Source of the DNA: Micromonospora yangpuensis
GTDB taxonomy: Bacteria > Actinomycetota > Actinomycetes > Mycobacteriales > Micromonosporaceae
Length of the DNA stretch: 64,000 nucleotides
Direction: 5' to 3'
Assembly: GCF_900091615.1 (NCBI RefSeq)
Contig: NZ_FMIA01000002.1
Location: 4,836,001 to 4,900,000 of the forward strand
The notes below the pieces were generated by a model that made no database searches, was not told the origin of the DNA, and worked only from the letters and a program-made list of their open reading frames with translations. Positions 32,721-40,596 of the stretch are shown here, piece after piece. Numbering within the stretch: position 1 is the first letter of the stretch; every line of letters begins with the position of its first letter. Position numbers and translations under genes: made by a program.

Positions 32721-35417
32721 TCAGCCGAGGCGGAGCGCGCTGAGCGCGTTCACCAGGGTCGACGTGCCGGTGAGTGCCCGTGGCCCCGCCGCCTCGGCCA
32801 GCCAGAACTGGCAGCCGGCCCGATCCACCCGTACGGCTACGACCTGCCCCGCGTGCCGTTCGGCCAACCGCCGCAACGCTCGGTGCAGTTCCCCCGACCC
32901 CGGATCACCAGCCCCCAGGTCACCCGCGCCCAGATCGCCAGCGACCGGTGCATCAGCCACCGGACCGGCCACGACCGGGCCACCGACCACGACCGGACCA
33001 TCGGCCACGATCGGCCCACCGACCACGACCGGACCACCGACCACGACCGGACCACCGGCCACGACCCCGCCACCGACCACGACCGGACCACCGGCCACAA
33101 CCGGACCACCGACCACGAGCGGACCACCGACCGGACCGCTCACCGCCGGTGACCCGGCAGGCGCCGCATCAGCCGCCGCCGGTACGCCGAACCTCGGGAG
33201 TGGGACCGGTCGACCAGGAGCCCGGGGTACGGCCGCCCGCAGCGCCGCCCCCAGGTGCGTGACCCGGTCGGCGACGGCCGCGGGCAGGCTGGGCCACCAG
33301 GGCGGATCGAGACACGGCGCATCGAGGCACGACGCATCGAGACGCGGCACATCGAGACTCGGCACATCGGGACGCGGCACATCGGGACGCGGCACATCGG
33401 GACGCGGCACATCGGGACGCGACTGATCGGAGCAAAGCTGATCGAGGCACGGCGCATCGGGGCGCGGTGGGAGGTCGACGCGCCACCGTATCCCGTGCAT
33501 CCGACTCGGGTCGGTGTCGTCACGCCGGTGGTCGCGGGTCACCACGACCAGGCTCAGGTCGAGGCCGGTGACGAGGCGGATCAGGTCCGCCAGCGAGGGT
33601 ACGTCCGGGGTCTGCGCCAGCACCAACAACCGGGCACCGGGCAGCCCTCGCCCGGCCTCGGCGACGTAACGCCCGGCCGGCTCGCCGCAACAGGCAGACC
33701 CGCCGGCACAAGCAGGGCCGCCGGCACAAGCAGGGCCGCCGGCACAAGCAGGGCCGCCGGCACAAGCAGGGCCGCCGGCACAAGCAGGGCCGCCGGCACA
33801 AGCAGGGCCGCCGGCGCAGGCAGGGCCGCCGCAACAGGCAGGGCCGCCGGCGTAGGTGACTGTGCCGTCGAGCAGGTGTTGGCCGAGGGGCTGCCGGCCG
33901 GGCTGGTCGAGGTGGGTCAGGTCTTCGGGGCGTACCCCGAAGGAGGCGGCGAGGGACGCGGCCCGGTAGTGCTCGCGGAGCTGGCGGATCGGCGTACCGT
34001 CGGGTTGGTGGCCGACGACGACGGCCTGTTCGCCCGGGGCCGGCTGCCAGCGGCGGTGGGTGACCCGGGTCAGGTCGGTGACCGTCACGGTCACCGCCGG
34101 GTAGATCCGGCGGCTGTCTCCGCAGGTACCGCACGGACCCCAGCCGGGGGCCAGGCCCGCGCCGCAGCACCGTGGACAGTCCGGGTCGGGCTGAGCCGGG
34201 GTACGCCGGCAGCAGGTGCAACGCCGCAGGGTGCTGCCGGGGCGGCAGTCGGGGCAGTCCCGGTGCCGGATCGGGGCGGCCCACCAGGTCGGCTCGGGCG
34301 GTTCGACGACGCGCAGCAGCCCGGTGGACGTCCAGCGGACGATCTGCCCGGTGTCCCGCTCGTGCAGGATCTCGCCCGGTTCGCCCTCGCGTAGCGGCGT
34401 GTGCCACCAGTACCCGTTGCGCCAGACCGCCTGCGCCGCCGGCCCGCCACCCAGGCCGCCGTGGCCCCGCCCGTCGAACGCACCCACATCGAAGCCGCCC
34501 CGCCCGTCGAACGTACCCACATCGGAGGGCACCGCCAGGTCGGCGCGGATCCGGCGGTCGAGCGCGGCCAGGTCGACCGTCTCCGGCGCGGAGAGCATCC
34601 CGAGTGACGAGCGGACCGTGTACGCCGGTGCGGTCAGCCCGGACTCGGCGAGCCGGGCGGTGGCGCTGCCGATGGTGGTGGCCGCGACGGCGGCGGCCAG
34701 TTCACCATGATGTTGGTACGCGTCGCCGGGTACCACCGAGCCGGGCAGTTCCAGCCGGATGTTCCAGGAGACCAGGCCGGCGCGTTGCCGGGCCTCGACG
34801 ACCAGGTCGAGGTGGAGCAGGTTCGCCAGCCGGCAGAGCCAGCCGAGGTGCCGACCCGGCTCCGGTGGATCATCCTTGGCGGCGGCGGACCGCCCGAGCA
34901 GTACCCGCCACGGATGGTGGTCGGCCCGCGCCAACGCCTCGGCCTCGATCCGGTGCCGCTCGCCGGCCGGCAGTTCCGGCCGCCAGCTCGCCGGCAGCCA
35001 GAGCAGCGTCGCGTCGGGTTCCGGCCCCAACGGCCCGATCCCGCGTACGTCGAGTGCGCCGACGCGCGCCGCGAGCCGGTCGACCACCGGCCGTAACGGC
35101 ACCTCCCACGCCCCGTCCGGCCCGCGCCGCGCGTCGATCCGACCGGGCCGGATCCGCGTCGAGTCGGCCGCCCCGGTGTCCAGGTTGACCACCGTCACCA
35201 CCAGCTCCGCCCGCCGTACCCCGGCCCCGCCGCACCACAGGCAGGAGCGGACCACACTGCCGTCGCCCTGACAGATCCGACAGTCCCGGTACGCCTCGTC
35301 GGCGTAGTCGCCGCCGTCGACCAGGAGCCGGTCGCCGCCGCTGGCGCACTCGCACCGGCTCACGCTGAAGGTCAGCCCCGAGCAGTCCGGGCAGACGATC
35401 GTCGGTGCCGCGCTCAC
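32721..35417 (-). CDS. Large zinc-finger protein with three internal repeat arrays
   Basis: 898 aa from GTG 35417, which overlaps the upstream stop (GTGA). I do not recognise the family. The N-terminus has DnaJ-like cysteine pairs (CPDCSG, RCECASG, CRICQGDGS, CLWCGGAG), and a second cysteine cluster lies mid-protein (DCPDCRPG, RRCTCC, CPRCCGAG, GPCGTCGDSRR). Between them is a globular domain with LLHLDLVVEARQ, WRNGYWWHTPLREGEPGE and a WTSTGLLRVVEPPEP stretch. The second half is interrupted by three low-complexity arrays: GGPACA units, RPDVP units and GGPVVV units. A conserved C-terminus (LHRALRRLAERHAGQVVAVRV) suggests a complete protein. Third gene of an operon with a DivIVA-like protein. 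Confidence 0.8.
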   Translation of the reverse strand: MSAAPTIVCPDCSGLTFSVSRCECASGGDRLLVDGGDYADEAYRDCRICQGDGSVVRSCLWCGGAGVRRAELVVTVVNLDTGAADSTRIRPGRIDARRGPDGAWEVPLRPVVDRLAARVGALDVRGIGPLGPEPDATLLWLPASWRPELPAGERHRIEAEALARADHHPWRVLLGRSAAAKDDPPEPGRHLGWLCRLANLLHLDLVVEARQRAGLVSWNIRLELPGSVVPGDAYQHHGELAAAVAATTIGSATARLAESGLTAPAYTVRSSLGMLSAPETVDLAALDRRIRADLAVPSDVGTFDGRGGFDVGAFDGRGHGGLGGGPAAQAVWRNGYWWHTPLREGEPGEILHERDTGQIVRWTSTGLLRVVEPPEPTWWAAPIRHRDCPDCRPGSTLRRCTCCRRTPAQPDPDCPRCCGAGLAPGWGPCGTCGDSRRIYPAVTVTVTDLTRVTHRRWQPAPGEQAVVVGHQPDGTPIRQLREHYRAASLAASFGVRPEDLTHLDQPGRQPLGQHLLDGTVTYAGGPACCGGPACAGGPACAGGPACAGGPACAGGPACAGGPACAGGPACAGGSACCGEPAGRYVAEAGRGLPGARLLVLAQTPDVPSLADLIRLVTGLDLSLVVVTRDHRRDDTDPSRMHGIRWRVDLPPRPDAPCLDQLCSDQSRPDVPRPDVPRPDVPRPDVPSLDVPRLDASCLDAPCLDPPWWPSLPAAVADRVTHLGAALRAAVPRAPGRPVPLPRFGVPAAADAAPAGSPAVSGPVGGPLVVGGPVVAGGPVVVGGGVVAGGPVVVGGPVVVGGPIVADGPVVVGGPVVAGPVADAPVAGDLGAGDLGAGDPGSGELHRALRRLAERHAGQVVAVRVDRAGCQFWLAEAAGPRALTGTSTLVNALSALRLG
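32960..33145. repeat. Minisatellite encoding GGPVVV repeats
   Basis: Degenerate 18-base units (accaccgaccacgaccgg) within the 898-aa protein gene, encoding Gly-Gly-Pro-Val-Val-Val. Confidence 0.8.
33308..33465. repeat. 15-bp minisatellite encoding RPDVP repeats
   Basis: Units close to acatcgggacgcggc encode Arg-Pro-Asp-Val-Pro and variants (SLDVP, CLDAP) in the same gene. Confidence 0.8.
33684..33858. repeat. 18-bp minisatellite encoding GGPACA repeats
   Basis: Eight to nine units close to gccgccggcacaagcagg, the most homogeneous array in the window. It encodes a regularly spaced cysteine every six residues in the 898-aa protein. Confidence 0.88.
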
Positions 35418-35668
35418 CGCCGGTCCATCCGATCGGTGCACTCCCCCTCGTGGGCGGCCCGCAACCGGCACCGCCGGCCCCGACCCAACAACAGGTCACA
35501 GAAAACCCGATGCCGTACGCCCTGCGCGTCCTCGGCCGACACGGTCGACTCCCCCGGGTCGACCTGCGGCAGGATCCGCGCCCACCGGCTGATCACCCGG
35601 GCGAGTCGTTGCGCGGCGGGCAGGTCCGGTGCCACCACCGGCAGATGGATCACCCAACGCTCGCTCAC
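35414..35668 (-). CDS. 84-aa hypothetical protein in DivIVA-like operon
   Basis: The GTG start at 35668 overlaps the stop of the preceding gene (GTGA), and its own stop overlaps the next start (GTGA), so the three genes are tightly coupled. The sequence begins MSERWVIHLPVVAPDLPAAQ and continues with a helix (RLARVISRWARIL), then VRHRVFCDLLLGRGRRCRLR and AAHEGECTD. Three cysteines and a His might bind a metal with help from the neighbour, but no standard motif is present. There is no signal peptide. I do not recognise the family; conservation of the overlaps argues strongly that it is real. Confidence 0.75.
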   Translation of the reverse strand: MSERWVIHLPVVAPDLPAAQRLARVISRWARILPQVDPGESTVSAEDAQGVRHRVFCDLLLGRGRRCRLRAAHEGECTDRMDRR

Positions 35669-36054
35669 GACTGGTAGCTCCGCTCGTTCAGCATCCGCGC
35701 CTGCTGCGACTGCCAGCGGCGCAGCGCGTCCCGGAACCGGTCGGCCTCCCGTCGACTGTTCGCCACCGCCTCGTACGCGATCGCCAGGTCCCCGGCGACC
35801 CGTTCCAGGAACTCGTACACCTCGACCGGATCGAGCCCGCGCCGCCCGACCGGCGTCCACCCGAAGCGTTGCGCCCGCACCCGCCCCGGCACCAACGGCC
35901 GGTACGCCGCGGAGCGATAACACGTCGGCCGTACCACCGACCGACTGTCCCGTCGACGCCGGAGCCTGCCCCGGCACCTGTTCCCGGCTCCGCTTCGGAC
36001 CGTGCCGCGGAGTGTTTCTCGGAGTGTCCTTCGGACTGCTCGAAGGAAGCGCAT
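35665..36054 (-). CDS. DivIVA-domain-like small protein
   Basis: 129 aa, ATG with GAGGT seven bases upstream. A basic N-terminus (MRFLRAVRRTLRETLRG) is followed by VRAQRFGWTPVGRRGLDPVEVYEFLERVAGDLAIAYEAV and a helical end (RREADRFRDALRRWQSQQARM). The F-x4-RGLDPVEVYEFL pattern is like the start of DivIVA/Wag31 domains (RGYDxxEVDxFL), which bind curved membrane at poles and septa; here the coiled coil is very short. First gene of a three-gene operon with tight overlaps, suggesting that it recruits or positions the other two products. Divergent from an XRE/DUF397 pair. Confidence 0.78.
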   Translation of the reverse strand: MRFLRAVRRTLRETLRGTVRSGAGNRCRGRLRRRRDSRSVVRPTCYRSAAYRPLVPGRVRAQRFGWTPVGRRGLDPVEVYEFLERVAGDLAIAYEAVANSRREADRFRDALRRWQSQQARMLNERSYQS

Positions 36055-36387
36055 GACAGAACCTCACCTCTCGGTACCTACCTGTAGGGAGGGGTGGTCC
36101 GTCGACCCGCCGGCACCGACGGCCCCACCCCGGCACCTGCCACCGCAGCCACGACCAGCCGTACGACAGCAGGGCACCACACGACCTCTGAGCTGCGCAT
36201 ATCCACAGTGGCCGTGCAGGAAGTAGAGCACCACGGAAGCCGTTCTTGCAACGTATCAATCGGGCCCCCAAGATCTATTTCACATGAGCGAAATACACTG
36301 AGTGATATGGCTATTGCTTAATCAACATCGTGCGGGTTCAATTGGACGGAGGCACGTTGCCGAACAACGAGCATTGGAGACAGACGG
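36055..36387. other. Divergent promoter region, AT-rich centre
   Basis: A 330-base gap between the DivIVA-like operon and the XRE gene. The stretch 36240-36330 is markedly AT-richer than the rest of the window and carries the inverted repeats described at 36276-36304. Confidence 0.6.
36276..36304. promoter_or_regulatory. Candidate operator for the XRE regulator
   Basis: TATTTC-acatgagc-GAAATA (36276-36281 and 36290-36295), followed directly by CACTGAGTG (36296-36304). Both are perfect short palindromes in the AT-rich centre of the divergent region. Confidence 0.45.
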
Positions 36388-37293
36388 GTGTCACAGAACG
36401 TGACCGGCACGACCATGCTGCGGCGCCAGATCGGCCGCAAGTTCGAGTCACTCCGCAAGGTGGCCGGACTAACGATGGACCAGGCCGCCGAACGCCTGGA
36501 CCGCGCACGGGCGACGCTCCACCGCATCGAGAACGGAGCCGAGCACGTCCGCTTCCGGCAAGCTGACGTGCAGCAGATGCTCGACCTCTACAGCGCGTCC
36601 AGTGAGGATCGCGAGCTTCTATTGGCGATGACCGCCGCCACCCGAGAGAACAAGAACTGGTGGCACGACTACTTCAGCTCGGGCCTGCCTCGCTGGTTCC
36701 AGCTCTACGTCGGGCTGGAGTCCGCAGCCTCCGCGATCCGCCAGTACCAGCCCGAACTCGTCCCCGGCCTGCTCCAGACCCGGGCATACGCCGAACACGT
36801 CTTCACGATGCCGGGCAGCCCGATCAGCCTCGGCGACAACACAGAGCAGAATCGCGCCGTTGAGCTGCGGGTGGAGAGACAAGGGCTGCTCACCCGCTTC
36901 GCCGCACCGCAACTCAGCGTGATCCTCAACGAGGCGGTGTTGCGACGACCGGTTGGTAGCGCCAAGATCATGTTGGAGCAGTTGCACCAACTCTTGAAGG
37001 CGACCGAACTACCGAACGTCACTGTTCAAATACTGGAATTTTCCGCCGGCCTACACGCCGGGGCGATGAGCGGAGCCTTCTCGATCTTGGATTTCCCTCA
37101 GGGCAGCGGGGGTGAGGTGCTCGAACCCACCGTGACCTACCTGGACACGACGACCGGTGCCATCTACCTCGACAAGCCGCGCGAGACTGCCGCTTACAAC
37201 GCCATCTGGACCGATGTGGCGGGCCGCGCCCTCAACGAGTCACGCTCGAAGGCAATGATCCACCGCATCGCAGAGGAGTACTCACGTGCCTGA
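36388..37293 (+). CDS. Scr1-type XRE regulator with DUF5753 domain
   Basis: 301 aa, GTG with GGAG at 36376-36379. The N-terminal HTH (about 12-65: LRKVAGLTMDQAAERLDRARATLHRIENG) is followed by the DUF5753 region (LESAASAIRQYQPELVPGLLQTRAYAEHVF, LSVILNEAVLRRPVG, VTVQILEFSAGLHAGAMSGAF). This is the abundant actinomycete family whose members (WhiJ, Scr1 and relatives) pair with a small DUF397 protein that modifies their action. That partner overlaps it by eight bases. It probably represses its own promoter and perhaps the divergent DivIVA-like operon through the palindromes at 36276-36304. Confidence 0.93.
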   Translation: MSQNVTGTTMLRRQIGRKFESLRKVAGLTMDQAAERLDRARATLHRIENGAEHVRFRQADVQQMLDLYSASSEDRELLLAMTAATRENKNWWHDYFSSGLPRWFQLYVGLESAASAIRQYQPELVPGLLQTRAYAEHVFTMPGSPISLGDNTEQNRAVELRVERQGLLTRFAAPQLSVILNEAVLRRPVGSAKIMLEQLHQLLKATELPNVTVQILEFSAGLHAGAMSGAFSILDFPQGSGGEVLEPTVTYLDTTTGAIYLDKPRETAAYNAIWTDVAGRALNESRSKAMIHRIAEEYSRA

Positions 37294-37486
37294 CCTGACC
37301 GGTGCCATCTGGCGCAAGTCGAGCCGCAGCAACAATGCTGGCGAGTGTGTCGAGGTGGCTGCTAACTTGCCCGGCGTCATCGGCCTACGCGACAGCAAGG
37401 ACCGCAACGGCCCAGCCCTCACCTTCGAGCCGTCGGCATGGTCGCGATTCGTCGGAGGGGTCAAGCAGGCTGCCCACCACCCCTGA
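37286..37486 (+). CDS. DUF397-domain protein, partner of XRE regulator
   Basis: 66 aa, GTG overlapping the end of the XRE gene by eight bases. Typical DUF397 signatures: LTGAIWRKSSRSNNAGECVEVA, IGLRDSKDRNGPALTF and WSRFVGGVK. These small proteins act together with Scr1-type regulators in an antitoxin-like or developmental-switch module; the molecular action is still debated. A strong terminator follows directly. Confidence 0.95.
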   Translation: MPDLTGAIWRKSSRSNNAGECVEVAANLPGVIGLRDSKDRNGPALTFEPSAWSRFVGGVKQAAHHP

Positions 37487-37498
37487 CCGATATCGCTC

Positions 37499-37530
37499 GG
37501 GGTGCTGACCGGCTACTCGGTCAGCACCCC
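37499..37530 (+). terminator. Terminator after DUF397 gene
   Basis: A perfect 13-base stem (GGGGTGCTGACCG, 37499-37511, with 37518-37530) around a GCTACT loop, 12 bases after the DUF397 stop codon. Confidence 0.88.
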
Positions 37531-37607
37531 CGGCCCGGATCGGCGTCAGCCCTTCTCAGCAGCTGACGGTGCATCTGATCTTGCTACTTTACTGTTCGAC
37601 TCTTATA

Positions 37608-38054
37608 TTAAGGGCTGCGCCGATCGCGGACCAACTTATCAATCTCGGCAGCAGCAGCGCTGGGCTCCTCATGCTCCCACACAGCGATTAGAAGCCAGCC
37701 AGCCTGCCGCAGCGCCATTTCGTTCTTGAGGTCGCGGGCAATGTTGCGGTCAATCTTGGCAGTCCAGTAGTCACTGTTCGCCGAAGGCTTGCGACAATGC
37801 AATTTGCATCCGTGCCAGAAACACCCTCGGACTTCTACAGCTACCCGAGCAGGCCGGAACACAAGGTCCGCTTTCATTCGCAGGTCGGGCAAGGGCTTCG
37901 CGCAAACGCGATAGCGAAGGCCTCTAGCATGCAACGCCCGCCTCAGCGCCAATTCGGGCTTGGTGTCATGACTACGATTTGACTGCATAGACCGACGAAT
38001 AGCCGGCGTTGATGCCCAAGAAGCTTCGGCAACCTGAGCCACATCGGAAGGCAT
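37608..38054 (-). CDS. vsr: Very short patch repair endonuclease (Vsr)
   Basis: 148 aa. ATG at 38054; a TTG two codons earlier is possible. Clear Vsr family motifs: SNRSHDTKPELALRRALHARG, KADLVFRPARVAVEVRGCFWHGC with the catalytic Asp and His, YWTAKIDRNIARD and WLLIAVWEHE. Vsr nicks 5' of T in T:G mismatches that arise when 5-methylcytosine deaminates, so it accompanies C5-methyltransferases. It is the third gene of the restriction-modification set, 41 bases after the nuclease gene. The DNA is less GC-rich than the surrounding core genes, in keeping with horizontal transfer of the whole set. Confidence 0.95.
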   Translation of the reverse strand: MPSDVAQVAEASWASTPAIRRSMQSNRSHDTKPELALRRALHARGLRYRVCAKPLPDLRMKADLVFRPARVAVEVRGCFWHGCKLHCRKPSANSDYWTAKIDRNIARDLKNEMALRQAGWLLIAVWEHEEPSAAAAEIDKLVRDRRSP

Positions 38055-38095
38055 GCGCAACGTATCCTAAGATCCTGCTGAATGGAGATCACCCA

Positions 38096-38923
38096 CTAGC
38101 CGTCTCGGCCCTCTTCGCTTTCCGTCTCGTCTTTATCTTTCCGCCCTTGTGGATCGGAGGGCTCGAAAAGAACAGTTCCCACAAGACCTTGAACGTCGAT
38201 TGCCGAGGCGGAAGGCTCTGCCCGCCCTTCGACGTACGCGAGGCGGGCCGCCGAGATATAAGCCAGCCTGACGGCCTGAATCACCAGCACTCTTCGCAGC
38301 CCGTCCGAAACTTCCCCCCGCTCATGAGCGACAGCCGCAAGCCGGGAGATAGTTTCGGCCCGACGAGCGATCCGCACATCCGGATGCCCCCGCTCCTCCC
38401 GAGTTTCTTTACTGATCAACGGAAACCTCTCCGAGAGAGGCAGATCCGTCACGTCCGACAGAGGAGGAATCTTCTCGTTCAGGATCGCCCTGAACCGGCT
38501 TGTCTTGATCGCTTGCAGATAGGCCGTGTATTCCACGGCGTCTAACCGCGCTCTCGCCAATTCGTAGCCCTGCGGATCTTCCTTCTTTGTCAGCCCCTCA
38601 TACTCCCAGAGCGGCCATACTTCCATATCCGCCACCTCGAACACGTCGAGAATCCTCATGGCGACGGCATCGGTACGCTGATTTGTCAGGTGACGCCGAA
38701 TACGCGTACGAAGCTTTTCGTTTGTTTGCCCAACGTAGATGGGTTCACCGTCATAGTCGTAGAATGCGTAACAACCCCAACGAGCATCCACCCATTTTCG
38801 CCCATGGTCGTCAGTGGCCGATAGAGCCTTATCCAGAAGATTCCGGAAATCGCGGACCGAGTTCGCAGGAAGCTTACTTCTGACTGGCTTCCTCTTGTTG
38901 GCAGACTGCTTGATTTCAGCCAT
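38096..38923 (-). CDS. GIY-YIG restriction endonuclease (Eco29kI-like)
   Basis: 275 aa, ATG overlapping the methyltransferase stop by eight bases. The GIY-YIG core reads GCYAFYDYDGEPIYVGQTNE (50-69) followed by LRTRIRRHLTNQ with the catalytic Arg, and a downstream acidic residue in ILNEKIPPLSD. Flanking regions resemble Eco29kI-type GIY-YIG restriction enzymes more than UvrC or homing enzymes (inference from layout and context). Coupled directly to a C5-methyltransferase and followed by vsr, it is most simply the nuclease of a type II restriction-modification system. The recognition sequence cannot be read from the protein. The basic N-terminus (KQSANKRKPVRSK) may add DNA contacts. Confidence 0.85.
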   Translation of the reverse strand: MAEIKQSANKRKPVRSKLPANSVRDFRNLLDKALSATDDHGRKWVDARWGCYAFYDYDGEPIYVGQTNEKLRTRIRRHLTNQRTDAVAMRILDVFEVADMEVWPLWEYEGLTKKEDPQGYELARARLDAVEYTAYLQAIKTSRFRAILNEKIPPLSDVTDLPLSERFPLISKETREERGHPDVRIARRAETISRLAAVAHERGEVSDGLRRVLVIQAVRLAYISAARLAYVEGRAEPSASAIDVQGLVGTVLFEPSDPQGRKDKDETESEEGRDG

Positions 38924-40043
38924 TTACGACCGCCAGCTCAGGAGTCGCCGACTTCTGCAACTTCCCCTGCATCAAGGGAACCAAGTAATTCTGCGCCAGC
39001 CAAGACACCACGGGCACACACACCGCATCCCCGAAACCGAATAGCGCCTGGTTGCTTCGGAGGTTTTTCAACGTGTACTCCTCAGCCCCCATTAGCTTCG
39101 CGTACTCAGAGGGTGTCATCCACCGAACACGCACATCTCCCGCCCCCACTTCCACCACGGCTTGCTTAGAAGAGCCGCCACGAGCAGTGCGCAAACATCC
39201 AGAAATATCGTCCGGACGAATCTCCCAGGTTGGCTTGCCGTTCCGCGTACGCCGATAAGCTGTCCTATAAGTCCGCACCGGCTGCGCTTTCAGTTTTTCA
39301 AGGCGTTCCGCTTGAATAGGCGACAGCGAGGCGACAAAGGCATCACGCCGCTTACTCTCCCACCAACCCTCGGGTCCAACGTGCTCGACGTAGTCAGAAA
39401 GGCCAGAGGTAAGTGGGGGCGGTGGCGTGGGAAGCGCAGCCTGATGAGTCCTCAGAGTGGGGTCTCCAAAAGGGGATTGGAGCCAGTCAGGACGTAGGTC
39501 ACTGTTGATTATTGGCCCGTCCTCGGGCGGGTTAAGCGCCCCTACAACAAAAAGCCGAGGCCGCGACTGTGGCACGAACCGTCGCGCGTCGAGCGTGAGA
39601 ACGTCGGCCGAGTACCCAAGGCTATTCAGCTCTCGGATAGCCTCAGCCAGATCTTCGCCCCCGTGGCTGGTGGCAAATCCGACGACATTCTCCAGGGCGA
39701 CGACCGGCGGACGACTGTGCTCCATTTCCCTGAGCACCTTAGTGAAACCCCAAAAGGTTGAGGATTCACTGCCCTTCAAACCCCTCCGCCAACCGGCGAG
39801 AGAGAGGTCAGTGCAGGGAAAAGATGCCCAGGCAAGCCCTAGGTTGGACGGCATTTCGTTGCCGTTGATCTCTCCGACATCGCCCGACACAAATACGTGA
39901 TCGGCATTCTCGCCGAAGTGCCCGATGTACATCTCTTTCTTGGCTGGCTCAATGTCGTTGGACCACACCACCTTGATGCCGGCCTGCTCCAGCCCAAGGC
40001 GTACAAGTCCGATGCCAGCAAAGAACTCGGCAGCCGTGGGCAT
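38916..40043 (-). CDS. DNA (cytosine-5) methyltransferase of a type II RM system
   Basis: 375 aa. ATG at 40043 gives MPTAAEFFAGIGLVRLGLEQ, the standard motif I start. Motif IV is FPCTDLS with catalytic Cys77, motif VI ENVVGF (118-123), motif VIII QSRPRLFVVG (159-168), and the target-recognition region lies around 195-285. The late motifs IX/X are recognisable in CLRTARGGSSKQAV, TPSEYAKLMG and ALFGFGDAVCVPVVSWLAQN. It methylates the fifth position of cytosine in its target and so protects the host from the overlapping GIY-YIG nuclease. First gene of the MTase-nuclease-vsr operon. Low GC for this genome suggests acquisition by transfer. Confidence 0.95.
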   Translation of the reverse strand: MPTAAEFFAGIGLVRLGLEQAGIKVVWSNDIEPAKKEMYIGHFGENADHVFVSGDVGEINGNEMPSNLGLAWASFPCTDLSLAGWRRGLKGSESSTFWGFTKVLREMEHSRPPVVALENVVGFATSHGGEDLAEAIRELNSLGYSADVLTLDARRFVPQSRPRLFVVGALNPPEDGPIINSDLRPDWLQSPFGDPTLRTHQAALPTPPPPLTSGLSDYVEHVGPEGWWESKRRDAFVASLSPIQAERLEKLKAQPVRTYRTAYRRTRNGKPTWEIRPDDISGCLRTARGGSSKQAVVEVGAGDVRVRWMTPSEYAKLMGAEEYTLKNLRSNQALFGFGDAVCVPVVSWLAQNYLVPLMQGKLQKSATPELAVVNG

Positions 40044-40244
40044 GGAGGCATCTGGGCCTGTGGGAACGCTCCTCAGCGTCCGTGTGATCTTCACCCTGGC
40101 GACCCTAGGACAAATCTCCTCGCAGGTCGATCCTGCGTGGCGGGTGTCGCAGGGCGATCTTTGCCCCTGCCCGTCGGCCCCCAACGAGACGCCGCTCGGA
40201 GAGTTACCTGGCCGTGTTTGTGCTGACCGATGGGCGGCCGTGGG

Positions 40245-40279
40245 CTGACGGAGCGTGCATGATCCGGTACCGTGCCACG
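40245..40279 (+). promoter_or_regulatory. Promoter with shared 22-bp element, cassette copy 1
   Basis: -35-like CTGACG (40245-40250), a 17-base spacer, -10 TACCGT (40268-40273). The 22-base element 40258-40279 (CATGATCCGGTACCGTGCCA plus CG) recurs at 46286 and, with one change, at 42396, always 34 bases before the start codon. Confidence 0.7.
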
Positions 40280-40313
40280 AGTCCGCGCAAGGTCCTGGGG
40301 AGGAACCGCCGCA

Positions 40314-40574
40314 GTGGCATCCATCGAAGAAGTCAAGGCCGGCATCAACCAGTTCGGCCAACAGACCCAGCAGAACGTCGCCCAGCTCCGCGCCGTACAC
40401 CAGTCCTTGGAACAGAGCCTGAGCATGCTGCGCGCCGTGACCGCCGGCACCGGACACCCCGCCGTCGGCGAGGCCATCGCCCGCATGGAGCAGGTACGCG
40501 CCAAACTCGACGAAGCGTCCCAGCTCGCCATGGGAGCCGTCGAGGCAACCCGGCAGTACGCCAGCGGCTTCTGA
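40314..40574 (+). CDS. 86-aa helical protein, cassette gene A (copy 1)
   Basis: GTG with GGGGAGGA at 40297-40304. The predicted structure is two long helices with a turn at GTGHPAVG: residues 1-42 (IEEVKAGINQFGQQTQQNVAQ ...) and 50-86 (AIARMEQVRAKLDEASQLAM ...). Size and helical-hairpin shape recall WXG100/ESX substrates, but there is no WxG and no YxxxD/E tail motif, so membership is doubtful; it may fall in an unnamed actinobacterial DUF family. The encoded protein is identical to that at 46342-46602. Its sequence resembles the C-terminal domain of the third cassette protein, suggesting that the two pair. Function unknown. Confidence 0.85.
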   Translation: MASIEEVKAGINQFGQQTQQNVAQLRAVHQSLEQSLSMLRAVTAGTGHPAVGEAIARMEQVRAKLDEASQLAMGAVEATRQYASGF

Positions 40575-40596
40575 GTAACCACCCGGAAGGTCCCCC

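Noticed and set aside
40314..40574. Classification of gene A as a WXG100/ESX substrate
   Set aside because: The length and helical hairpin fit, but WxG and the C-terminal secretion motif are absent and no ESX core gene is nearby.
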